From Bacteroidales bacterium (GTDB taxonomy: Bacteria; Bacteroidota; Bacteroidia; Bacteroidales; UBA932): a stretch of DNA of 5,057 nucleotides. The stretch lies in contig JAFWPT010000174.1 in assembly GCA_017509375.1 (NCBI GenBank), positions 1 to 5,057 of the forward strand. Direction: 5' to 3'. Position numbers and translations under genes: made by a program. Position 1 is the stretch's first letter. Each line of letters begins with the position of its first letter. The notes under the pieces were generated by a model. That model saw nothing but the letters and a program-made list of their open reading frames with translations, was not told the origin of the DNA and made no database searches. Positions 1-5,057 of this stretch are shown in pieces.

Positions 1-737
1 ACATTCTCGCCCCGGCCATATACAGGGAGCGGCTTACGGTGACGGATATTGTTGATAAACAAGGGGATGAGTTTCTCAGGGAACTGATAGGGGCCATAAT
101 TGTTGGAGCAATTGGTAACCACGGTAGGCATGCCGTAGGTATCGTGGAAAGCGCGTACGAAATGGTCTGAAGACGCCTTGGCGGCGCTGTAGGGGCTATG
201 CGGCTGGTACTTCAAGTCTTCGGTGAAAAACTGTTCGCCGTACGCAAGATGATGCTCCCCGCTGGAAGCTTTGGTGGAGAACGGAGGCCTGATTCCCTCA
301 GGATGTGTCATCTCCAGGGCGCCATAGACCTCATCGGTGGAAATATGATAGAAACGTTTCCCCTCGTATTTCTCCGGCAGGCTCTCCCAATACAGTTTTG
401 CAGCCTGGAGCAGGCTCAATGTCCCCATAACATTGGTCTGGGCAAAGGTGAAAGGATCCTTGATGCTACGGTCCACGTGGCTCTCTGCCGCCAGATGGAT
501 GATGCCGTCCACCTTCTCGTCCTGCATCAGCTTATACACTCCCTCGAAGTCGCAGATATCCATCTTCACGAACTTGTAGTTGGGTTTGTCTTCCACGTCC
601 TTCAGGTTGGCAAGATTCCCTGCATAAGTCAGCTTATCCAGGTTAATGATTTGATACTCAGGATATTTATTAACAAACAAACGCACCACGTGCGAACCTA
701 TGAAACCGGCTCCGCCAGTAATAATTATACTTTTCAT
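1..737 (-). CDS. rfbB: dTDP-glucose 4,6-dehydratase (3' end outside window)
   Basis: RfbB/RmlB converts dTDP-glucose to dTDP-4-keto-6-deoxyglucose in the cytoplasm, the second step of dTDP-L-rhamnose synthesis. The 245 complete residues seen begin MKSIIITGGAGFIGSHVV, with the NAD-binding Rossmann glycine motif GGAGFIG at 8-14. The HLAAESHVDRSI stretch at 81-92 is typical of RmlB. STDEVYG at 133-139 supplies the Thr-Asp-Glu catalytic trio (T134, D135, E136). SPYSAAKASSDH at 181-192 gives the Tyr-x-x-x-Lys pair (Y183, K187). NCSNNYGPYQFPEKLIP at 209-225 is another family hallmark. Between the TDE and YxxxK motifs is a loop of about 40 residues, longer than in E. coli RmlB; from memory such loops occur in Bacteroidales homologs. 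The family is about 350-380 residues, so roughly the last third lies beyond position 1. The ATG (735-737) is 1 base after the rfbD stop, implying translation coupled to rfbD. Confidence 0.96.
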   Translation of the reverse strand, partial: MKSIIITGGAGFIGSHVVRLFVNKYPEYQIINLDKLTYAGNLANLKDVEDKPNYKFVKMDICDFEGVYKLMQDEKVDGIIHLAAESHVDRSIKDPFTFAQTNVMGTLSLLQAAKLYWESLPEKYEGKRFYHISTDEVYGALEMTHPEGIRPPFSTKASSGEHHLAYGEQFFTEDLKYQPHSPYSAAKASSDHFVRAFHDTYGMPTVVTNCSNNYGPYQFPEKLIPLFINNIRHRKPLPVYGRGEN

Positions 738-738
738 C

Positions 739-1614
739 TTATTGGAATTTGCTATTTTGAATATTGGCTATGCATTCGGCGAGGCTGTCCGTCCAATAAG
801 GGACTGTGACGCCGAAAGTCTGTTTGATTAATGTCTTGTCCAGCACTGAATAGGCAGGGCGCCTGACTTTGGAAGGGAATTCGTCCGAGTGACACGGCAA
901 TATGTCACAAGCGTCATGCCCGGATATGCGGGCTATGGCCTTCGCGAAATCGTACCAACTGCATACCCCTTCGTCGGTGAAATGATATATCCCGCAATGG
1001 CCTTCAAAACTGCGGGCGCTTATTATGTCCACGATGGCCATGGCCAGGTCTCGGGCATAGGTCGGAGTGCCCACCTGGTCGAAAACCACCTTCAACTGCG
1101 GCCGCTCCGAGCTGAGTTTCATGATGGTTTTCACAAAGTTACGGCCATATTCGCTATACAGCCATGCGGTACGGATCAAAATGTACCTGCAGCCCGAGTC
1201 CAGGACGGCCTGCTCGCCGCGGAGCTTTGTGAGCCCATAAACTCCGGTGGGGGTACCTTTCATATCCTCCCGGCAAGGGGTGTTGTACAGCTCCCCGCCG
1301 AATACGTAGTCAGTGCTTATATGCACCAGCAGCGCCCCGCTTTCCCTGGCTGCTCCGGCAAGCAGGCCCACTGCCTCCGCGTTCAGGCGTCCGGCCAGGT
1401 CGGGATTAGCTTCCGCCCCCTCCACATCGGTGTAAGCGGCGCAGTTCACTATCACGTCCACCTTCTCCTTGCTCAGCATTTCGCGTATTTGCTCCAGGGA
1501 GCAGATATCCAGTTCGCCCACGTCCGTCAGTATGTAACGGTCGCTCGAAGAAGCGGCAAGATTTCCTATCCAGGAGCCCAGCTGCCCTTTAGCTCCTGTC
1601 ACCAGTATATTCAT
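739..1614 (-). CDS. rfbD: dTDP-4-dehydrorhamnose reductase
   Basis: RfbD/RmlD carries out the NAD(P)H-dependent last step of dTDP-L-rhamnose synthesis, reducing dTDP-4-keto-L-rhamnose. The protein is 291 residues, the usual family length. It opens with MNILVTGAKGQLG (nucleotide-binding GxxGxxG at 7-13), has NCAAYTDVEGAE at 57-68, HISTDYVFGG at 98-107 with the catalytic Thr (T101), and YGLTK at 126-130 (Y126, K130) of the short-chain dehydrogenase type. RPAYSVLD near the C-terminus matches the conserved substrate-binding region. The frame stays open upstream to a GTG at 1686, but the ATG at 1612-1614 is chosen because it places the Rossmann strand at residue 1 and forms an ATGA overlap with the preceding antiterminator gene. 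It is followed after 1 base by rfbB. The pathway partners rfbA and rfbC are not in the window and may lie past the left edge. Confidence 0.96.
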   Translation of the reverse strand: MNILVTGAKGQLGSWIGNLAASSSDRYILTDVGELDICSLEQIREMLSKEKVDVIVNCAAYTDVEGAEANPDLAGRLNAEAVGLLAGAARESGALLVHISTDYVFGGELYNTPCREDMKGTPTGVYGLTKLRGEQAVLDSGCRYILIRTAWLYSEYGRNFVKTIMKLSSERPQLKVVFDQVGTPTYARDLAMAIVDIISARSFEGHCGIYHFTDEGVCSWYDFAKAIARISGHDACDILPCHSDEFPSKVRRPAYSVLDKTLIKQTFGVTVPYWTDSLAECIANIQNSKFQ

Positions 1615-2135
1615 ATCTTTTCGACTGTTTCCACGTCCAAATCCATAGTCGCCGCACCAAGCAAGCCCAGCTTGACGGCAAGACACCTTCCGGCCTCAAC
1701 GCTCAAGAGTTCGCACTCCAGGCCTGTCAGCGGCCCGCTGGTAACACGGACCCGGTCTCCGGGAGCCAGAGGTTCCCCGATGAACCGTACCGCTTTGCCG
1801 CCGTTTTCCACCATGCGCCGGAAAGTATCCATCTCCTCATCCCCCACCACGGCCGGCTTGCCGGAAAAAGACAGGAACCGCCATATTCTGGGTTCCGCCT
1901 GCAGGATTCCCGGCCGTTCCGAATTGTGGCAACGCACAAAGATAAACCTCGGCACCACCAGGCTCTCCACCAGCTTCCTGCGGTCACTCCATTGCCTGAC
2001 TTCCCGGCGCAGCGGCAGATAGCACTGCACAGCCTTTGCCTGCAAAGTGGCGGCAACATTCTTTTCCTGGCAGCTTCTCACACATCCCACGTACCAATGC
2101 GGAGTATCTGCGCCGGTTCGTTTATCGCTAAGCAT
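1611..2135 (-). CDS. UpxY-family (NusG-like) transcription antiterminator
   Basis: This 174-residue protein is a specialised NusG paralog of the UpxY type, which in Bacteroides binds RNA polymerase and prevents early termination in its own surface-polysaccharide operon. The NusG N-terminal (NGN) domain spans about residues 12-108: HWYVGCVRS at 13-21 is the first strand, CYLPLRREVRQWSDRRK at 38-54 the usual CYxPxxxxxxxWxDRxK stretch, and VPRFIFVRC at 61-69 the central strand. A linker follows, then a KOW domain from about 122 to the end, with GDRVRVTSGPLTGLE at 126-140. The ATG at 2133-2135 is the only Met start ahead of the NGN domain. Its stop overlaps the rfbD start (ATGA), which ties it to the rhamnose genes. 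No UpxZ-like gene follows, unlike the classical Bacteroides fragilis capsule loci. The family call is strong. That its target is this operon is inferred from position. Confidence 0.9.
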   Translation of the reverse strand: MLSDKRTGADTPHWYVGCVRSCQEKNVAATLQAKAVQCYLPLRREVRQWSDRRKLVESLVVPRFIFVRCHNSERPGILQAEPRIWRFLSFSGKPAVVGDEEMDTFRRMVENGGKAVRFIGEPLAPGDRVRVTSGPLTGLECELLSVEAGRCLAVKLGLLGAATMDLDVETVEKI

Positions 2136-2145
2136 ATCAAACAGA

Positions 2146-2176
2146 CAAATTTAGCAATATCTGCCGATAAAACAAT
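2146..2176 (-). promoter_or_regulatory. Candidate Bacteroidota promoter for upxY-rfbD-rfbB
   Basis: Read on the minus strand, TAAATTTG (2146-2153) fits the Bacteroidota -7 consensus TAnnTTTG exactly. ATTG (2173-2176) sits 19 bases upstream and matches the -33 TTTG box at three of four positions. The expected start is roughly five bases after the -7 box, near 2141, only about 6 bases before the upxY ATG. It lies in the 43-base gap after the glutamine synthetase stop, where I see no hairpin terminator, so readthrough from the synthetase gene is also possible. No inverted repeats flank it, so it does not look like an invertible (phase-variable) capsule promoter. Confidence 0.55.
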
Positions 2177-2178
2177 GC

Positions 2179-3594
2179 TTACGCAAGATGCAGGTTGGAC
2201 TCCAGTTTAAGATCTTCCTCCGTATATGAATCCAGGCATTTTATCAGGTAGTCCACCATTGCATCGGAGAACACCCCCTTATCGGTATAAATGCGCCTGT
2301 CCTTATCCAGTTCCGCGGCCGCCTCCTTGCACGACGCCGGCAGCTGCTCCAGGGAGTGCAGCAAAGCCGCATTGCCGGAAGCATGAATATCCACCCCGAG
2401 TCCCACATAAGTGCGACGCGCCACCTCCAGGGCGTCCGGCATGGCAAAGCCGTGACGGGCGGCGCAGCACAATGCAGCCATCAGCAGATAAATATTGGAA
2501 GTAGCATCCGAGGCCCTCCACTCGAAAGTCGCCTTGTCCGAAAAGTCCCGCTCCTGCGCTACTTCATCAGGATTGCAGATTGCCGACATATCTTTCGTAC
2601 TTGTCCATCCAAGAGGGACGCGTACCAGGGCGCTGCGGTTAGAGTGAGACCAGCAAAGCGAAGTCGGAGCCTCCTGATTGGGCACCAGACGCATGAAGGA
2701 AAGGGGATGAGGGTTGCCGAAGGCCGGCAGCGAAGTGCCTGCATCCATAAAACCGGCTATAGCCTTGCGCACGGTGTCGGTGATGTCTCCATCAGCCGCC
2801 ATTACGCTCCTGCCGTCCCGGGTGAACTTGCAATGAACGTGCATGCCGGAGCCCGCCTTGCCGGCGCTGATTTTGGGAGCAAAAGTGATGGTGACTCCGT
2901 ACTTGTAGGCCAGCTGGCGCATAATCCATTTGGCCACAATCAATTGCTCGGCAGCCTCTTCTATATCTACAGGGAGGAATTCTATCTCGTTCTGTTCGTA
3001 TATCTTGCCGTCCATGCGGAAATTGCCCACTTCGCTGTGGGCATATTTCACCATGCCGCCCGCCTGGGTAATCAGGCGTATGGCTTCAACCCTGAAACCG
3101 GAGAATTTGTTGAAAGGGGCACTTTCGTGGTATCCCTTTTGGTCTTCAATAGGATACATCCCGTCATCTTCAGCGATTATGTAGTACTCCAATTCTCCCA
3201 TGGTCTGCATTTCCAATCCGGTCTGTTCACGAAACACCAGGCTCGCCTTATGAAGTACATATTCCGGAGAACTCTCGAATGGCTCTCCATCCCGGTTGAA
3301 AAAGGAGCATAGGAGGTCCACGGTCGGAACTTCGGTAAAGGGATTCCGGAAAGCAGTGCGGTACCTGGGCACCACGTAAAGATCGCTACGGCCAGCTTCT
3401 ACGAAGGGGAACAGACTTGAGCCGTCAACTCTCTCCCCCGCTTCCAGAATATTCAGCAGATGATCTTCATCACGGACCACAAAATTGAGAGTTTTCAGGC
3501 GGCCGTCCCATCCGCAATAATGGAAATTCAATACTTCTACTTGATTGTCAATACAATACCGGACCAATTCGGCCCGAGTTCTGATTTTAAGCAT
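2179..3594 (-). CDS. Glutamine synthetase family protein (class I-like)
   Basis: This is a 471-residue enzyme of the glutamine synthetase family, which makes an ATP-dependent amide bond from glutamate and ammonia; GSI is about 470 residues. An N-terminal beta-grasp part (about 1-100) carries the DGSS loop at 57-60. The catalytic domain shows GELEYYI at 133-139 (E134 and E136 as metal ligands), EVGNF at 188-192, QNEIEF at 201-206, GSGMHVH at 248-254 (H252), NPHPLSFMRLVPNQEAP at 294-310 (R302, E308), NRSALVRVP at 319-327 and FEWRASD at 357-363 (E358, R360). The NLYDLP adenylylation site of E. coli-type enzymes is absent, so GlnE control is unlikely. The RxPD of standard GSI is RASD here, so an amino-acid or amine ligase of the same fold (gamma-glutamylamine synthetase type) cannot be excluded. 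The in-frame TTG at 3618 is rejected as start because it lies inside the predicted -7 box. A glnA-type role is likely but not proven. Confidence 0.9.
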   Translation of the reverse strand: MLKIRTRAELVRYCIDNQVEVLNFHYCGWDGRLKTLNFVVRDEDHLLNILEAGERVDGSSLFPFVEAGRSDLYVVPRYRTAFRNPFTEVPTVDLLCSFFNRDGEPFESSPEYVLHKASLVFREQTGLEMQTMGELEYYIIAEDDGMYPIEDQKGYHESAPFNKFSGFRVEAIRLITQAGGMVKYAHSEVGNFRMDGKIYEQNEIEFLPVDIEEAAEQLIVAKWIMRQLAYKYGVTITFAPKISAGKAGSGMHVHCKFTRDGRSVMAADGDITDTVRKAIAGFMDAGTSLPAFGNPHPLSFMRLVPNQEAPTSLCWSHSNRSALVRVPLGWTSTKDMSAICNPDEVAQERDFSDKATFEWRASDATSNIYLLMAALCCAARHGFAMPDALEVARRTYVGLGVDIHASGNAALLHSLEQLPASCKEAAAELDKDRRIYTDKGVFSDAMVDYLIKCLDSYTEEDLKLESNLHLA

Positions 3595-3615
3595 AGGGTT
3601 ATCAATTATGTCTCT

Positions 3616-3623
3616 CAAAATTA
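3616..3623 (-). promoter_or_regulatory. -7 box of the glutamine synthetase promoter
   Basis: On the minus strand this reads TAATTTTG, an exact match to TAnnTTTG. Transcription would begin near 3611 and give a leader of about 17 bases before the ATG at 3594. No clear TTTG is present at the -33 distance (about 3643-3650), so only half of the promoter signature is seen. The site lies 13 bases from the plus-strand -7 box of the divergent peptidase gene. Confidence 0.45.
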
Positions 3624-3636
3624 CGGAATAAAATCG

Positions 3637-3644
3637 TATTTTTG
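3637..3644 (+). promoter_or_regulatory. -7 box of the M64 peptidase promoter
   Basis: TATTTTTG fits the Bacteroidota -7 consensus TAnnTTTG exactly. The expected start, about five bases further on, falls at or within three bases of the ATG at 3651, so the message would be leaderless or nearly so. No good -33 TTTG box is visible around 3612-3619; that place is occupied by the opposing -7 box. An in-frame TTG (3642) lies inside this element and is therefore not taken as the start codon. Confidence 0.45.
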
Positions 3645-3650
3645 TCCATC

Positions 3651-4853
3651 ATGAAGAAAATAATTCTGCTGGCTTCTTTATTTATTCCCCTGCTGCTTGC
3701 AGCCCAAAGCAAGACTCTGCGGCTGGACTATATATTCTACGGAAACGACAAGAGCTCCGGTATAGCCCTGAGCGAATTAAGGAGTTTTGAAGGCTGGGCC
3801 GGCCGCCGCAGGCACTTGGACCAGCTTCCGCTCCAAGGCAACGGGTGCATAACGATGCGCGACAGTCTCGGTAATGTGCTGTACTGCTGTTCTTTCAGTT
3901 CCCTGTTTCAGGAATGGCAGACGACCGAAGAAGCCACCCGTACAGACAAGAGCTTCGAAAATGTTTTCCAGGTGCCCATGCCAGAAGGCAAAGCGGAAGT
4001 CTGTATCGAATTGTTCGACACCCACGGCCGCCGCGCTGCATCGCTTACCCATCCGGTAAACCCGTCGGACATCCTTATCCGTCCCGTCACCGGCCTGGCT
4101 CCTTGCCGCGATTTGCTCATAAGCGGCCCGGTAGAAAAATGTATAGATGTGGTTATAGTGGCAGAAGGATACACCGCAGCAGAAATGGAGACATTCTACA
4201 AGGACGCACGTACGGCAATGAATTCCATACTCTCCCACAAGCCCTTCGACAGACTGAAGAAGCGTTTCAACTTCCGCGCGGCCGGCCTGGAGTCCCGGAT
4301 GTCCGGAGTGAGCATACCCGGAAAAGGTATCTGGCTCGACACCCCTCTCCACTCCCACTTCGACACCTTCTACTCCGACCGCTATCTCACCACCCCGCAC
4401 GTCAAGGACTTGCATGACGCCCTCGCGGGCATACCCTACGAACACATCATCATACTCGCCAATACGGACAACTATGGAGGCGGAGGCATCTACAACTCTT
4501 ACACCCTGACGGCAGCGCACCACAAACTGTTCAGGCAAGTTGTCGCCCATGAGTTCGGCCACAGTTTTGCCGGCCTCGCCGACGAGTATTATTACGATGA
4601 CCAGTACGGCGACTACTACCTCGCCGACAGGGAGCCGTGGGAACAGAACATTACCACGATGGCCGATTTCGGAAGCAAATGGCAAGACCTGCTGGGCAAA
4701 GACGGAGTGAGCGTCATCGAAGGAGGAGGCTACAAGAGCAAAGGAGTTTGGCGCGCCTGCGAAGACTGCCGCATGAAAACAAACGTGGCAGACGGATTCT
4801 GTCCTGTCTGCCAGCGCGCCATCGAGAGGATGATTGAATTTTACACCGAATAA
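3651..4853 (+). CDS. Exported M64-family (IgA peptidase-type) zinc metallopeptidase
   Basis: This 400-residue protein belongs to peptidase family M64, named after a Clostridium ramosum IgA protease and common in gut Bacteroidales, where substrates are mostly unknown. Residues 1-18 form a signal peptide (MKK, then a hydrophobic run to LLLAAQS). There is no lipobox Cys, so it is probably periplasmic or released. Residues about 20-140 fit the beta-rich M64 N-terminal domain. The catalytic part starts near DVVIVAEGYTAAEM (166-179) and has IIILANTDNYGGGG at 266-279. The zinc motif HEFGHSFAGLADEY spans 300-313: H300 and H304 bind zinc, E301 is the base, and D311 or E312 is probably the third ligand. 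The C-terminus has C370, C373, C384 and C387 in a CxxC-x10-CxxC pattern ending in FCPVCQRAIERMIEFY. The ATG at 3651 is chosen because it begins the signal peptide. It is divergent from the glutamine synthetase and appears monocistronic. Activity on IgA cannot be inferred. Confidence 0.9.
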   Translation: MKKIILLASLFIPLLLAAQSKTLRLDYIFYGNDKSSGIALSELRSFEGWAGRRRHLDQLPLQGNGCITMRDSLGNVLYCCSFSSLFQEWQTTEEATRTDKSFENVFQVPMPEGKAEVCIELFDTHGRRAASLTHPVNPSDILIRPVTGLAPCRDLLISGPVEKCIDVVIVAEGYTAAEMETFYKDARTAMNSILSHKPFDRLKKRFNFRAAGLESRMSGVSIPGKGIWLDTPLHSHFDTFYSDRYLTTPHVKDLHDALAGIPYEHIIILANTDNYGGGGIYNSYTLTAAHHKLFRQVVAHEFGHSFAGLADEYYYDDQYGDYYLADREPWEQNITTMADFGSKWQDLLGKDGVSVIEGGGYKSKGVWRACEDCRMKTNVADGFCPVCQRAIERMIEFYTE

Positions 4854-5057
4854 TCAGAAGCTTAGGGCAATAGAAGCGGAGTAGCTCCTGCTCAGTGGGT
4901 CATAATATGGCACGAATGCCACCTGTGCCTTTCCGGAGCCGCCGAAGCCGTCCCAGGAGACATCGGGAATATGGAGCCATTTTTTTACCGGGTCCAGCAG
5001 CCAGCCGCCGACATGGGCGGACAGGATTCCCAGACCTGCCCCTGCCAGGACATCTCC
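4854..5057 (-). CDS. PAP2-type phosphatase, C-terminal fragment (5' end outside window)
   Basis: The minus strand is open from the right edge to a TGA at 4854-4856, giving 67 residues. They begin GDVLAGAGLGILSAHVGGWL, which resembles the end of the third motif of PAP2/acid-phosphatase domains (H-x-x-x-D-V-x-A-G), with the Asp at residue 2. The histidine four residues earlier would lie just beyond the window. A hydrophobic helix follows, then a tail of alternating residues (KAQVAFVPYYDPLSRSYSASIALSF) that ends in Phe, as outer-membrane beta-strands often do. Such enzymes dephosphorylate lipid phosphates or undecaprenyl-pyrophosphate-like substrates at the membrane. The call rests on one half-motif plus the general character, so it is moderate. 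The stop codon touches the stop of the convergent peptidase gene with no gap. Confidence 0.65.
   Translation of the reverse strand, partial: GDVLAGAGLGILSAHVGGWLLDPVKKWLHIPDVSWDGFGGSGKAQVAFVPYYDPLSRSYSASIALSF

Noticed and set aside
198..809. A 203-codon plus-strand open frame opposite rfbB and the end of rfbD
   Set aside because: rfbB is unmistakable on the minus strand across this region, and this frame has no recognisable domain.
1615..1686. Longer rfbD start at GTG 1686 (24 extra residues)
   Set aside because: The extension overlaps upxY coding sequence and would precede the Rossmann motif, which normally begins at the N-terminus.
1850..1865. Small inverted repeat CCGG-cttg-CCGG
   Set aside because: It is a short GC-rich hairpin inside the upxY coding region with no T-run, as expected by chance in this composition.
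889..2022. A 377-codon open frame on the plus strand, opposite rfbD and upxY
   Set aside because: It is antisense to two confidently identified genes. Its translation is low in recognisable motifs and rich in Arg, His, Ser and Pro, as expected of a shadow frame in GC-richer DNA.
2136..2178. Possible invertible promoter segment upstream of upxY
   Set aside because: The gap is only 43 bases and shows no flanking inverted repeats, and no recombinase gene is in the window.
2356..3312. A 318-codon plus-strand open frame opposite the glutamine synthetase gene
   Set aside because: It lies entirely within a gene with intact catalytic motifs on the other strand. The translation resembles no family and has no promoter-like start.
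3595..3618. Longer glutamine synthetase start at TTG 3618 (eight extra residues)
   Set aside because: The TTG is part of the predicted -7 box TAATTTTG, and the family-like sequence begins at the ATG at 3594.
3777..4685. A 302-codon minus-strand open frame opposite the M64 peptidase
   Set aside because: It is a shadow of the peptidase gene. Its repeated Val/Gly-rich stretches come from the complement of Asp/Tyr/His codons, not from a real protein.

Overview
The window reads as an ordinary chromosomal stretch of a Bacteroidota (Bacteroidales-type) bacterium. Three things support this: a UpxY-type NusG paralog beside sugar-nucleotide genes, an M64-family metallopeptidase with an export signal, and Bacteroidota-type -7 promoter boxes (TAnnTTTG) in both gaps that could hold promoters, with no Shine-Dalgarno sequences at the starts. 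By eye the base composition is a little above 50% GC, which would suit an Alistipes/Rikenellaceae-like or similar GC-richer Bacteroidales genome. The genus is a guess.

Layout: positions 1 to 3594 hold four genes on the minus strand, read right to left. They are a class-I-like glutamine synthetase family enzyme (2179-3594), a UpxY/NusG-like antiterminator (1611-2135), dTDP-4-dehydrorhamnose reductase RfbD/RmlD (739-1614), and dTDP-glucose 4,6-dehydratase RfbB/RmlB (1-737, 3' end outside the window). The last three are tightly packed: upxY and rfbD share an ATGA overlap and rfbD and rfbB are 1 base apart. They should be co-transcribed and probably open a surface-polysaccharide locus that continues past the left edge. 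A 43-base gap with a good promoter candidate separates the synthetase from the antiterminator.

A 56-base divergent intergenic region (3595-3650) carries back-to-back -7 boxes, one for the glutamine synthetase and one for the plus-strand M64 peptidase (3651-4853). The peptidase stop codon directly abuts the stop codon of a convergent minus-strand gene (4854-5057, partial) that looks like the C-terminus of a PAP2-type phosphatase.

Functionally, RfbB and RfbD are the second and fourth enzymes of dTDP-L-rhamnose synthesis, and the UpxY-like protein would let RNA polymerase read through a long polysaccharide operon. The glutamine synthetase, peptidase and phosphatase have no evident link to that pathway. 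I see no mobile element, CRISPR array, RNA gene or clearly new system. The most interesting points are the very short predicted 5' leaders (upxY and the peptidase), the interlocked divergent promoters, and the unusual residues in the synthetase.
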